A DNA stretch of 64,000 nt, taken from assembly GCA_014871385.1 (NCBI GenBank), contig CM026426.1:57128089-57192088 (forward strand), given 5' to 3'. The notes beneath the pieces were generated by a model. The model searched no databases. It was not told where the DNA came from and saw only the letters and a list, made by a program, of their open reading frames with translations. Shown here piece by piece: positions 22,948 through 35,629 of the stretch (its first letter is position 1; each line of letters begins with the position of its first letter). Both the position numbers and the translations under genes were made by a program. The stretch is from Ceratodon purpureus. Lineage: Eukaryota > Streptophyta > Bryopsida > Pseudoditrichales > Ditrichaceae.

Positions 22948-25565
22948 GTGCAATCGAAGCCTGTACTTGCTCCTGTACAGTGGTCGCCATCAGCACATTT
23001 CTGCTGAGCGAAGAGATGCCACACTCTTTTGACTCCCAATTACCGGGACCTGTTATTGTTTTCCAAGTTAGATTAGATCCCTCACTTGAATCACCAAGTG
23101 TTGAAGTGGAGATTGCACTGTACAGAAATTTTCAAGCCTTTATATTCAAAATCGGACATTACAGTAACCTCCCCTTTAATGTCTTGGATTCCAACGCTCC
23201 AGACTTCCACGTAGAAGGTTTGGAAAATTAGCATTGGGCATCTACAGCACAGCAAGGACCTTAAAGAGCACATGATGCATATTTATTACCTCCTATTTAT
23301 AACCTTCAAAACTGTACAATGCTTGAATCATCTTGAGTGCCCTTGTACACAAGTTATCTGCTACATTATTCGTTACTCTTGCTACTTTCCATTAGAGTAC
23401 ACATGTGGAAACACACGAAGTACTTACGATTCATGCCCGTCCAACAGGGTACCAGAAATTGATCAATATTTACTCAAGCACGTTCAATCTCCTCTCCACC
23501 CTTACGCGAGTGTGTACTAATGCACCAATTATTCCCACAATCTGGACAGATTCCTCAACAGTAGATCGAGAACTCCTTTAACCTTTAAAGGATGTTGCAG
23601 CCCTTTTTGGCATACGGTTTGCACTGGAGAGCCATTTTGGCGAAGAGATTTAGTGTAATAGGCAATACTCTGAACTAAATATATCTCGGCATTATAATTT
23701 TGCATATTGTAGAATTTTCTGTTTAAATTTTAGAGTCCTGTCGATGTCTACGACCGGATCTGTGCAGTCTTCCGTGTATTCCGCTCCACATTGTACAAGA
23801 CGATGTACTCAAAGCGCGGTGGGAAAATGTGAGTGGGGTATTTCTGGATGTTGGTGACCGACTCAATTGGTCGGGGTCGTGTGACAGCGGTGCGCTCAGA
23901 TGTGCAGTGATGAAGCGAAGCTGCAGCGGGAAGAGGTATTCCCAGTGCCAACATCCTTTAGGGGTTAACCTTGCGCTTCCCACCAACATCAACGAGGTCC
24001 TTCTCTGTCAAACCATGTGGACTACACTTGAATTCCCACACATCGCTTGGTAATGTATCCCCAACAACATAATTCCCAGCCACTGCACACACATGATTAT
24101 GTCCCCAACGCTGATCATGGACATGTTGTTTCAGCAAACGCACGATGTGAATACTCTGGACCCTAAATATAGTGAGAAGCACTTGCGCTACACGGACACC
24201 AGGATTGATGAGCAGGAGCGTCACGTATCGATTAAGACTGTTCCTATGTCTCTTGAGAAATCGATCTCCTAAGTAGCTCGGCCACCCAAGGCACCAACAA
24301 TACGTGCAAACAGTTGCTGCTTCGAGATCATCATACTATTGAGGAAACAAAGATACATGTGCATGATCAGTTTTCAGTGTGTACGCATGTTCATACGATC
24401 AATTTTCCAGCAGCATGGCATACAGGTTGCTTCGTACAGGTTGAAGCGCTGGGGTGTCACTGTCGATGCCTCCCGGCCCCCCACAGGCACAGCTGGTGAA
24501 GGTTGCGCGTGGGGACTTGTACACCCCGTCGCCCACTTCTGCACCATGTACCCGCTTTCTCTGACATCTACCAATACTCTCATCTGCTCATACATGAGAT
24601 CCTCCGCACCCCCTCCTGCTTGAAAATTTCCTACTAATTCAACACATCAGATAATCCATTTCCGTTTTCACTAGTCTGTTCAGCACTTCGATGGGCTTCC
24701 AACAAAAAATTTGCCCTCCGTCTCAGCATACCAAGCCGTTGCTGAAATGGCCCCGCCCCACACATACCTGAAAATACGCCCGAAACTCTCACAATATCTC
24801 CAGAACCCAACATCCTAAAGGGGTTAATTAGCTCGATCTGTGTCCATGGAGCAAGCACGCTATGGTGTAGCTGACTCTCGAGGCAAAAGATGCGGACATT
24901 CTGGGCGAAATATTGGTGCTACAGGCCAGCTGATAGCAGGCAAGCACCAAAATCTCTTCAGTTACATCGTTTAGTTTCTGTTAAATCTAAAGCTTGAATA
25001 TATGCACTAAGGACTTACGTCTTCTTCTCCATGTGATTGGGAGCTCTTTTGTGTAACTACATGCTGTTTGTTTGCTATGGGTGATTCTAGCAAACTATAT
25101 TTGCAATGGATTATTCCATTCAACGATGGAATAACTGTCCAGGCTTCTGTATCCGCAGTTCGTTGTGTTTCAGGAAAAATAGAGCCTTTTAGATTCAAAT
25201 ACCAAAGTAGTAACTAGGTCTGTATCCATTTGTAGAGTGAGGGCTCCTTTTCACCCTGTAGCTCAAAATGTCTTTGAGCATACCACCTCTCCCTTATTAC
25301 TTGGTCAGAGCTGGAGAATCCCTTCCTTGCAGCTGCTTGAATAGGCCAAATCCCCGGAGAAATCAGTCACGATGGGCTCTGTAAAATGGGAAGGTTTGGA
25401 AAACGTTTCGATATTACACTATCTTCTGTAGGCAGGACTCCTCGTTAAGATCTGAGCATTAGGAATCCAAGTGATGAGGATCACTCTGCTATTGCAAAGC
25501 TTTGAGTTGAATCAATGCTTGCCCGGGGCTTAAGTTGGGAATGTCGGATTGAACAGTCTCTGCAG
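22948..25565. other. Intergenic DNA with unassigned minus-strand ORFs
   Basis: No gene is recognised. Two minus-strand open stretches look less random than the rest. Around 24,840-24,640 is a phrase GDIVRVSGVFSGM...GPFQQRLGMLRR. At 24,224-23,958 is an 88-codon frame ending in HGLTEKDLVDVGGKRKVNP. The first faintly recalls the OB-fold segment of MCM helicases, but the match is too short to name. The 3' UTR of RAD5 must lie at the start of this stretch; I could not pick a single poly-A signal. Confidence 0.35.
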
Positions 25566-27136
25566 GCCCGTGGAAGGCAAAGGAGCTGGAACGTGGCGCA
25601 GGTTTTCGTTACGAGAGTTGCATTCAGCTACTAACGACTTCAACTATGACAACAAGCTTGGGGAAGGAGTAATTGGTAGCGTCTACTGGGGGCAACTTGC
25701 AAGTGGAGATCAAGTACGGAAAATACTCTAAATCTGAAACCTTAATATTATCGCTATAATTGCACAACGATGAAAGGATTCGAGTTTGCAGGGATTGGCA
25801 AGGAAGAAAGAATTAAGTTAAGATCTGAAAGGGTTGAAAATATCTAGGTCTGTCTACTAGATAAAAAGTACATCGGTTTTTCAGAGCTAAAACCTACAGT
25901 GGGATTGATGGGAGCTCTTTTGCAGATTGCAGTGAAAAGGTTGAAGGTGTTGAAGGCAGAGAGGGAGTTCGCTGTCGAGATAGAGATTCTCGGTCGAGTG
26001 CGGCTAGCGAAAAAATTATGCTTTTTTGCTGGTAGCGCGACTGGCAACTAGGAATGTAGCGAAGTAAGGTAAACATACACAGAATCATCTATACAAACAT
26101 GCTCATCCATAAAATTTTCTATTCTAAGACATTTTCATCCAAAAAGTGGCGATTTTTGTGTAGTGCTTAGGAGGGCATTGGCGATTTCATCCGCTAAATT
26201 TCTCATTTTTTCTAGTGTATAGGTCGCACAGCCTGAAAACAGGTAAGCAACTGGCAAAAATTCGCACCTAATTTTTTCGCTGAGTGCGGCATAAGAACCT
26301 GCTAAGTCTGTTGGGTTACTGCGCGGAAGGCCAAGAACGCTTAATCGTGTACGACTACATGCCAAATCTGAGCCTCTTCGCGCACTTACATGGCCACCTT
26401 GCTGCTGACTCCACACTGGATTAGGACCAAAGAATGAAGATTGCGGTTGGTTCCGCTGATGCTCTTGCGTAAGTAAACTGAACCTGAACCTCAACTACTC
26501 ATGCCAACCATGTCACATCCAACTTGGAGCATCAAGATAAGTACCTGATATGATGTCCTCTGCTTCTGATGCACAGCTCCTTGCACCATTACGCCACGCC
26601 CAACATCATTCATCAGGACATAAAAGCCAGCAACATTCTATTGGACGACAAATTCAACCCACTTGTGACGGATTACGGCTTGGTCAAGCTCATCCCCGAA
26701 GGCTCGACTCACAAGGGCGTCTCTGGATATGCAGCCCCCAAGATCGGTTCAGGAAAAGCCTCAGAGAGCGGTGATGTCTTCAGCTTCGGAATTCTAATAA
26801 TCGAGCTTATCAGTGGTAAGAAGCCTATTATGCAAGTTAACGGAGAAAAGCAAGCAATCATGAAATGGGCTAGGCCATTGGCAGATTTCACGACCTGGTT
26901 GATGCAAAGCTGGAAGGCAAGTTTCACACGGACGAGCTGACCAGACTAGTGCAGGTATTTCACTTATCCTCACGGAATTACATGTTCAATGGTTAGGACA
27001 GTATCTGGTGCATTTACTTACGAAATTTAGCCTCCTTTGGCAGATCGCAGCTCTGTGCACAGAGATTATACCTGAAGAAAGGCCTTCCATGCAAGATGTT
27101 GTAGAGATGTTGAAGGAAGCAACCAAGGAGCCGTGA
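25566..27136 (+). pseudogene. PTI1-like receptor-like cytoplasmic kinase, broken
   Basis: Four exon pieces (25566-25713, 25926-26468 including an insertion, 26577-26954, 27044-27136) match the PTI1-like tyrosine-protein kinase family. Exon 1 has RRFSLRELHSATNDFNYDNK and a glycine loop LGEGVIGSVYWG, where the family has GEGGFGSVYWG. Then come IAVKRLK (ATP lysine), [32 protein letters not shown] (HQD instead of HRD), TDYGLVK (DYG instead of DFG), a shortened activation loop ending GYAAPK (APE lost), ASESGDVFSFGI, and ERPSMQDVVEMLKEATKEP before the stop. Lesions: a 277-bp MITE in exon 2, TAG at 26,422-26,424 replacing the Trp of LDWD, and a 1-nt frameshift near 26,885. Motif changes suggest a pseudokinase paralogue before it became a pseudogene. 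Confidence 0.85.
26005..26281. mobile_element. MULE-type MITE (277 bp) in the kinase pseudogene
   Basis: The insertion interrupts kinase exon 2 after the codons for GRVR. It is flanked by an exact 9-bp duplication GAGTGCGGC (25,996-26,004 and 26,282-26,290), the length typical of Mutator-like elements. Its ends are inverted repeats (AGCGAAAAAATTA at the left, the same on the other strand at the right), continuing imperfectly for about 35 bp. There is no coding capacity. Confidence 0.85.
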
Positions 27137-28370
27137 AACTTCCACTGCAGCAGGCCAGAGACAGTTTGTGTCTTGATGAGCCTGTTTTCTGTGACACACA
27201 TCCTGCAGGTACTGATGTAAACACTTTATTTGTGTCAGCAAAACAAGTATGATTTTGTTCCACCTTGGGAAAATATCCTGGGAACTAAGTCCTCAACCGA
27301 AGACGCATGCCCCGATATTGTAACAACTCGTGGTATTCAAATAAACAGATCGGGTTCTTCTGGACATTTCTCATTCTGAAGTTGAAGCTCTTTCTTATCA
27401 TCAAATGCTAAAATATCAATATTCAGTGTAAACAATAAACTGCACAGAGACTAGGGAGCAACAAAATACAATCAGCAACAATTACAAGAAACTTCATCTT
27501 GCTCTCAATAATAGTTAATGAAATAATGAATAGAGCAAAACCGTACATTGACTGAATGAACAACTCGGCACATTTAGCAAAACATCAGCCTTAGGCCAAC
27601 TCTCCTATTTAGCAAGAGCTTTTCGTCATCTCCTAACTATACTTAAAGGAAGTGCGGCTCCTCCTGTGGCTGCTACTTAATAGGTGATCAGACATAAATA
27701 AGTCCATCTTCGAATGTTCACAGGCAGAACGTCATACGACATTCGCAAGTGCAACATCAGCTTGTCGAACTAAAAGGAGACAACTCAATAATAAACCTAC
27801 GCGGGTGAAACCACCTGCAACGAAATTAAAGCCTCCTCTCATTTCTCTCCTCTCTAACTTACACTTACACCGATTGAGGTGGCATATCACCTCCTCCTTA
27901 AAAAAACTATAGCACCCCGTCTGTACTTACGACTAGATGGATCAAGGTCTCAGATGTAAGCTAGAGCTACAATGACAGCACCAACAGGATCTAGTTAGCA
28001 CTTTACTTCGTAACAATGCAACAAACCCCCTGCTCTGATAGAGTGCCGAAGGAACCCTAACATTACTCTGAAGTCGAGACCCTAGGATCCCTATAGGAGG
28101 GTTGCTATGAAAAACCCTCAAGACCCACCACTTAACAACCGGGACCAGAACATGAGGGCCAGGACTGAATTTGCAAGCCACATCGATTCCGGTATTGGTT
28201 AGCTACGGTAGATCTATACTTCCTCACTATTGACAAGCTCTTGACGGGACAGCCACACTTGAATGAGCTACGTGCATCCAGGCTCAGCAACCGTTAAGTG
28301 ATGACATATGAGCAGGATTAGCATAAGATGCCTCCTGACAAGTCGGAGACCAATCAGAAGTTCGCATTTC
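27137..28370. other. Intergenic, 3' side of kinase and transportin pseudogenes
   Basis: The two pseudogenes converge here. I see no coding pattern; the sequence is A+T-rich with no repeat that stands out. Confidence 0.4.
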
Positions 28371-31300
28371 TCAAAAAGCATAAGTCTTCACCAATTTATT
28401 ACGCAGTGTGCCATCCAAGACTCCAAAATACTATTCCCAAGAGTTGGATTGAGACAACATCTGCGATACAACGATGTTCAGTCAGGTTGATTGATTAGAG
28501 ATATAATCTTCTTTGCAAGAAATCCACAGCCACATTTAATAAACCAAGGAATATTCACAAAACGTTATCCATACCTGTTTGTATCCATGTAACACTTGAG
28601 TGATTTCTGACGAAAGCTCTTGGCTACGAATTTCCTGTATCGATCAAAGCCAGAAATGTAAAGAAACGGAGGGACCCATTCAGAACCAATGTGCCCTGAC
28701 AAAATACTGAGAGGACTAGGATAATTGAAGCAGAACGAGATTTCTGAAGAAATAACGTGAAGCTCAACATGAGATTTGCAAATAACCGATGAACAACTTC
28801 AGAATAAAACGTGTCAAAAGTGCTTACATGCCAGCTACCAATGGCTTCACAAATTGATACGAACGAGTTCACAGCACCGCCTGGGTTAAGCCGTACCTAA
28901 CATCGGCCCATCAGTTAGCAAACATCCATTAGTATTCCAAACTCATCTTAAAAACAACCTCTCATATATGGTCTGTGCAAACGTTATAGAAAACATCCTA
29001 AAACTTAATTTCTCCAAGAACTCAGTCTAGAGCACATCAATACTATGAATATGATAAGGGTTTGGAATGAATCTGCGTTGTGCATACCATTGCGCACAAG
29101 CCTCGAAATGCGTCTTCCTTCTCAAAGCCATCTCGTATCCTGTTAGGAGAAACAGTGAGTACTTGAACCTTATAATAAAAATTAATAGGTTGCCTATAAT
29201 TCAGAAGTTGAGTACCATTCAAACTGCATCACGTTCACAACAATCACAAATTTCTTGAAACCATACAAAGAACAACAAACTGGAACTTGCTCCAAGACAT
29301 ACATACAAGCAGTCATACACATTTCAAAAAACCAAAAAAAATTACAAATGAGCCTCACGTGCAAAGTGCTCGACACCATGGCTGCATAAAATGCTCCATG
29401 TGAGGAGCAACAAGCTCTGGACACACCCATCCCAGTCTTCCTAAGGTGATGGCACTATTCTCCAAGAGTGACTTATTAAGACCCTGCACATGTGCCTCGT
29501 TGAGTCAATTGCTTGCAACATGACTGACAGCGCAAAACAAATGAAATGGCAATATTGTCCCCCTTCATTGAATCAAAAACGTATCCAAAACCGAAGGGCC
29601 TATGTTTTAGACCTTACCTCAGTGTTGGAAAGAATAGGCACCAACGATGAGATAACAGTCAACACAATGGGCGAAATTTCTTTCCTAACCTGCATTGTCA
29701 CAGCCACTGTGAGCAACTCCATTGACTGTGTCCCAATAAAATATGAACTAAGCATCTTGATGTCAAAACCACTAACTTACAAATGTATACTACAAGTAAA
29801 ACACGGGAATAAATAGGCTATTAGAAGCCATACTGACAACTTAACATATGGTCTCGCTTGAGAGCCCTGTAGGACAAGGAATACCCTCCCTACCTTGATG
29901 GCCACTTCACCAATAGCCCAGCAAGCATTGTTGGCTACTGACACGTTCTCTTTTACGTCATGACCCTGCCATGAAACAGAACTGGACAGTAAGTAAAAAA
30001 TAGAATCAGAGGGTCATTTATATTAGAGGGCAACTTATAACAGGTTCAGAGGCTTTTGCTTACCAGCTGCTTCGCCGCTAAATTAAGAAATTCTGTAAGT
30101 CGAGGCTGGAGATGCACTTGCGCCTGTTGATTGGCACAGACAGTGACTATTAACACAAATGGCCCCAGTTCTAAATAGCGTGTGATCATGAGACATGTTG
30201 CTTAAGTAATTTATGCACTTGAATACAGACTTTACAACATACGAAATAAGAAAAATATTGAGACACCGTATCCATACCTTGACTAGGTCACCCAATAGGG
30301 CCAGAGCACTCTGACGCACATCTGGAGCTTCATCGGCACAACATTGCAGTAAGAGGTCCCGAAGATCACTTCATGAAACCTGCACCATAAGGAACAGCGA
30401 GGATTTCAGCAAATGATACAAGGCATACCAGAGGTCATCTTCATATTGTCCATGGGCTAAAAGCAAACTAGTCGAGACATGGTCAAACGTAACGTCCCTT
30501 CGCTTACTGATATGTGCAAATACTTACCAATTTTTCGATGCTGCTGCCAAGGCCTTCCGCTAGACCTGAGAGCAAATCTAAGGAACAAACTATAAATTCT
30601 TTGTCGTAATTCACACCTGCCCTCTGTGGATCCGCCTGTGTAAAAAAACAAAACTCTCTAGGTTAGTTGGACTGCGAACATTAGGGTCACACAACAAACA
30701 CGAATGCTAAACAGATGCTGTTAATACATCGTGTCGAATGCATTCAAACTTCTCAGATTAAGATAGAAAACTGAACAGATTCACATATTCTTTTAAAGAC
30801 GAAGAACTCCGGTTCCAGAACGAGGCTGGCGAGAATGAAGCGTCTTTTCCTTCAACAACACGGACCTATGTCCACAGGACATAAGTCAGAAACATAAGGG
30901 TACTTCTCCCTAACGGGGATAGACCTTCTATTCGACGAGTATCTTTCTACAATATTATCGAAGTGCACGTCTAGTTCAGAAGAGCATCTCAAAAATACCT
31001 TGGCAACTTCATGTGTACGAATAAGATTGATACACCTCATAAAGACAGGTTCAGCATACTGTTTGAAGCCTGTACCAAGTGCCTGGCAACACCATGCATA
31101 ATGTAAGCATTACTTCAAAATAGATCTAAACGGCACAAACTTTCGTAGTCAAGTTCAATTGTGGCATTCACCAAAAACCAAACTACCATAGCAATGGCAA
31201 GGCTAAATCCAGTAAAAGCACGTATCTTTTAGAGTCATTCTTAATAATGCAACAGAAGCTAGATGACACAATCTCACAAAATCTAAGGGCAGTTAGTATC

Positions 31301-33941
31301 ATAATAACCAACAAAAGAAGTACTTGCGACTTCTGCCATGACGGATTGTAATGGTTCAATCATACCTGAGCTATTGAGGTAAAGCACTCGAGCAAAGGAA
31401 ATAAATCCTTATCATTGTCTGGTAGCTGCTGCCACTTCGAGATCAATGGTGGCATCAAAATTTCCAAGTATTTAGGTTGCAGACAAATGTAGAAGTTAAA
31501 CATGAGCAAGAATGTGATTCTGTTTAAGAGGAAAAAATTGTGAAAATGACCCATTAAAGCCGTTAAAGTTACAACATCAAGAAATTCCTTAAACATCTGC
31601 TCGATACAGATATAAAAACCTAGGGAAGCAAGAAAAGAACACCACTCACATTGTTGAGCTCATTGCCCACAGCATCGGCTAGGGTACCAATTGCATCATA
31701 TAAGATACGCAAATTTCGTCTCTGCAACAACAAGATGACACGACTCATCCATGATACAGTCCAGCACTAGCTTCAAAGATTAATAAAAAGTAACTAACAC
31801 TTGAAGGGCCGTAAAACTGCTGTTCTTGCTTCACCAAATGATTTCAGCACTATGATCTCCTTACTATCACTATGTGGCAACCTTCTGTGCAAGTCCGGAG
31901 GTGTACTATGCATCAAAGCTTGAAAAGCATTACACCCCAACTACATTGTCAAAGAACAGTTAAAACCCAACACACTGTTATCAATGATTCCAGAATCCGT
32001 ACCTGATAAGTTCCAAAGGCATACATAAGATGCTGAAGTATAGGTTCAAGCCTAAGTGCTAAATCTTCAGCAGCCTCCTGCAATTTAGATATCAATCATG
32101 AACAAAAACGCATACATATGAGCTTGCATACCGGTAGTCATATTGCAAAACAGAACGACCACACAAAGTTCACAAATTAATTTTTTTACAATGCACAAAC
32201 AAATGATTGAGTGGAGACGCAATGAAGCAAGTACCTCTTCAAGAATAGCAAATGCAGAGCACGCAGCCTCCTGAACGCGTTTATTAGGATCCAGGATTCG
32301 ACGCAGCAACCCAGTGAGTATTGCATCGAACTGTACTTGTCCCTCTGCAGACTGCGCGACCTGTCGCACGAGATTAAACACAGTTCACTAAAACCAGACA
32401 TGAACGACAAGACAAAGATAAGAGCCATCCCACACTCGAATACAACAATCAGCACTCTCGCAATCCAAATCCTCGCGGTGTTTACACAAAACATTAAATT
32501 GAAACCAAGAAAATATTTGCACACATACTCTATCCACGAAATACCTGAACAATCCATTTGCTGTAGCGAGAAAGGGTCCAACATGATATACTCCGTACAA
32601 GTGGCCGTACGTCTTCCATAAATGATACGAGATACACTACAATCTGAACAACAAAACCCAGAACCAACCAAGTTCTTGAATGTTAAATACCTCCATCTGG
32701 ACAGACTGGAAGTTATTTTGAACAGCCACAAATAAGGTGCAAAATTTACCCTTTTCTATAAAAAGTCAGCGACTAGAATTTAAGTGTCGTTATCTTGAAA
32801 TGATTCTACCAGTTGCAAGAATATCCTTATTGAGTGACCAAGCTTGACTAAGGTCGACTGACCTATAAGCGCCCCCTCTAAAAGCACCAGCCAAAATTGC
32901 TCCAGAAGCACCATTTGGTAGACCGAATTCCATACTTTCAGGGATCATGGGCATGATCAAGTCGTGTGAGGGGCAATTTTAGATTGCATGGGGCGCCATT
33001 ATGAGTTCCTGGTAAATGGATTTAGGGTCTGCTTAATATTGCAAAAGCTACATGTGTAGGAGCACAAATACCACATTTGCATAGCACTTTTGTAAATTTT
33101 GCAGAGCGCTTTTGCAACATCCTGTGACCCATTCTGAATTTCAGGGCTCCTCGGTTTATCAGTTCTCAAAGCTTTACTTTTTTGTTCAAGCAGGCGCACT
33201 TTTGTAGACGCTGAAGGTTATTTTATCGATATTCACAGCAGCAGTTACTGGATTTGTGATGTGTGCTATTGCTACGAATCATAGATCAAGAATAGGTTAA
33301 ATCTTACTTAGCACTTTGGAATTTTCTATAAAATTCAGAAATGCGAATTACATGCTGCTAATTTTTCCAATCTTTGTGAATAACTATTTCGAATGTGCTC
33401 AAATTTTTATTTCGAATTTGCTGATGCTGAAAATATGTCAGATTACTTTAAGGTGGTGCTTTTAGGACACTCAACCTTATCAACCAGCTGACAAATCCAA
33501 AGACATATCGATGGGTGCTTTTCTCAGATGCGCTTCCTACAGTAAGCATTAACAAGCACAAGGACATACGGAATACTGTCTGGACATTATCTAAAGTACA
33601 TATCTCCACAATAGGCCAAATTTATCTAACCTGTGCTAGATGGGGTAACAAGCCTGAGATGCAACCCTCCGCAACCGCATCTAGAGCTAAAATTGCTGCC
33701 TCCTTTTCCGCCCATGCTGAATCCTTGTTGTTGGAAAGCCTCACCTACAACAGCAATTACTTATGAGCATCATGATAGCAATGCCTTCACATTTTCATTA
33801 TGACAAAAAATGTGGATCAGCGTGTGCTTGAACAAGGGGCATGAGAACTAGGAGTATTTTGTCCCCAAATACTGTTGATAATATATCTAGTCCAGTGGCG
33901 CTACATTTCCGCAAATTCCAGAAATTTATGATATCGTTGTC
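28371..33941 (-). pseudogene. TRN1: Transportin-1 (karyopherin beta-2), C-terminal half
   Basis: Transportin carries PY-NLS cargo into the nucleus; it is built of about 20 HEAT repeats. Eighteen exons follow the family in order: 33828-33941 ([15 protein letters not shown]), 33631-33744, 32545-32643 ([14 protein letters not shown]), 32235-32360 ([20 protein letters not shown]), 32003-32077, 31650-31721, 31366-31476 ([16 protein letters not shown]), 30999-31082, 30528-30635, 30278-30379, 30064-30123, 29894-29965 (NNACWAIGE), 29618-29689, 29359-29483, 29088-29139, 28828-28896, 28575-28634, 28371-28460. Lesions: TGA at 30,371-30,373 (CGA-type position), TAG at 28,431-28,433 in the last exon, the acceptor of the 31,476 exon changed AG to AA, and a GC donor after 33,828. 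The other exons keep frame and splice sites. It is truncated at 33,941 by the transposon nest; the N-terminal half resumes at 60,040. Confidence 0.9.
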
Positions 33942-33942
33942 C

Positions 33943-33969
33943 TAGCGGGCAAGAGGGCCGGTCTCGGCC
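33943..33969 (+). repeat. Left terminal inverted repeat of the outer element
   Basis: 27 bp starting TAGCGGGCAAGAGGGCC, matched at 24 of 27 positions by the complement of 59,891-59,917. Its end (read on the minus strand, GCCCGCTAG) directly precedes the transportin exon and could even act as a splice acceptor. Confidence 0.7.
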
Positions 33970-34169
33970 CGTACTCGTCACCTCATTGGTTCAGAGGGAG
34001 GGCACTACCAAAGGGTAGAGAATGACCTCTGCAAAATACACTCATATTGAATTAGAATATACAGATAAGCTATAGTTAGTAAATTTGAAACATTGTATCA
34101 ATATGAGTAAAATAAAAATACAAATATATTCATTGCAAGAATATGCAAGAATAGATTAAATTATCAAAG

Positions 34170-34430
34170 CATACTCGACCAGTTGCAAATAGATAAACAA
34201 TAAAATATCATATAAAACAATGCAAGTGTTAGAATATTGTGACTACTTGCATACTCGACCAGTTGTGAAGAGACCAAATAAAAAAAAATATCATATTACA
34301 AAACTAACACATAAGCATACACGACCAGTTACGGAGTCAAGACAATAAAATACAATATCAATTTGCAGATGTGAAAACTACATACTCGACCAATCCCGAA
34401 TAAGACAAAAACAATATCATATCGCAAACA
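34170..34430. repeat. Sub-terminal repeats, four imperfect 65-80-bp units
   Basis: CATACTCGACCAGTT-like cores start at 34,170, 34,250, 34,316 and 34,381. Each is followed by an A-rich stretch containing AATATCATAT or AATATCAATT. They lie 230-490 bp inside the left TIR, where DNA transposons often carry transposase-binding repeats. That role is inference. Confidence 0.6.
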
Positions 34431-35122
34431 AGACTAGCAGCAAAGTGGACAAAGAATACAAAAAACAAAAAAGATAAAATACACAAAGTTCACATTGGCG
34501 TTACCAAATATGGATGACCAAGGATGCTTGTGGATGATTTCCAGCACCATATCTTTGTATCATCCATATTTTTTAGCCTCAGCGAGAACTCATACACTAC
34601 CAGACAAAAACCAAAATCAGAAGACCAAAACTTTCGGAAAAGCATCTCAATGTATTCAAACATCCTCGTAATAAAGGTAAATACAAAAGAAATCATTAAA
34701 AATATACATCCAGACCAACTATCGATGAGATAAAAACATGAACAATCAGTAATGCACCAATTGAAATCAATAACTCAAGTATTTTTTTATTAATTTCAAA
34801 TACTTTTTTTTACAACAAAAAAAGTTACAATGCATCACACTATGAAATAGCGGATGATACAAATGCTTGAATCGGTTTCCATCGAGCTCCAATTGAAATT
34901 CAGTGACCTGCAAATGTAGTTCAAATTTACAAGGTGTTCAGTATGATGCAAATGCAAATCTAATTTTTTAATAATGATATAACTACACAAACAAATATAT
35001 AAACAATTAAAACTCTGAATATGTTCAAGAAACAAAAATAAAATAAAAAATATAAATAGAGAAGAGAAACATTGACCTCAAAAGCCCTGAACGCCAACTC
35101 GCAAAACACTCACAAGAGCATG
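34431..35122. other. Non-coding interior of the outer element
   Basis: A+T-rich sequence with long A and T tracts and no coding pattern, between the sub-terminal repeats and the 3' end of the small recombinase-like ORF. Confidence 0.4.
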
Positions 35123-35629
35123 TCAAGTGTTTGCAAAACGATCATTGTTGCGGATGTTGAACTGTATCTCTGGAGCTTCAACTTCACCATCCACTTGAAC
35201 CATCGGAGCTTTTCGCAAAATGCGACCAAACAAATTAAAAAGATTAACCAACGCTTGGTTAGGATACGGAACACCACGAGAAGTAAGCAAGGTTCGGAAA
35301 AACGCAGGTAGAATGTCTTCACCGAGGGAGCCAACATCAAATTCTTCAATCTCCACCACGACATTGTTGTTGCAAGAACTGTACCATTCACGGAATATGC
35401 GTCGTGCCCAGAGTTCTATACGCCTATGAAGACTAGGAGCCGCAATCCCACCAAAAACTTCCTCTACCGCAAGATCTCCATCTTGATGACCACCAAAAAC
35501 AAAGACTCCAACAGAACCATCAAAAGCAACATAAACATCAGTTGCATTCACAAGATGGGTTTCTCCATTTCCAACAAAACTAACAATGTTTCCATTAGAA
35601 ATACCATATTGAAGAGATTTATCAGCCAT
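35123..35629 (-). CDS. Recombinase core-binding-domain-like protein without a catalytic domain
   Basis: An intact frame of 168 codons from the ATG at 35,629; an upstream in-frame ATG at 35,674 would add a hydrophobic tail and is less likely. Residues about 70-140 (LWARRIFREWY, then GEDILPAFFRTLL, YPNQALVNLFNLFGRILRKA) line up with the N-terminal part of the Crypton-like recombinase in the same element (RWAWNRFSAWRKE, GELLARFFF, YPTASLMNLYKLYNRILIRA). That region is the SAM-like core-binding domain, which grips DNA. No Arg/His/Tyr catalytic domain follows. It lies downstream of the full recombinase on the same strand. It could be a DNA-binding regulator, a separate exon, or a truncated duplicate. 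It is open where its neighbours are broken. Confidence 0.5.
   Translation of the reverse strand: MADKSLQYGISNGNIVSFVGNGETHLVNATDVYVAFDGSVGVFVFGGHQDGDLAVEEVFGGIAAPSLHRRIELWARRIFREWYSSCNNNVVVEIEEFDVGSLGEDILPAFFRTLLTSRGVPYPNQALVNLFNLFGRILRKAPMVQVDGEVEAPEIQFNIRNNDRFANT

Noticed and set aside
23723..24224. Minus-strand ORFs of 60-90 codons
   Set aside because: They overlap in different frames and match no family; no splice structure is convincing.
24634..24900. Possible MCM helicase fragment on the minus strand (GDIVRVSGVF, GPFQQR)
   Set aside because: Only about 30 residues resemble the family, key MCM motifs are absent nearby, and no flanking exons could be joined.
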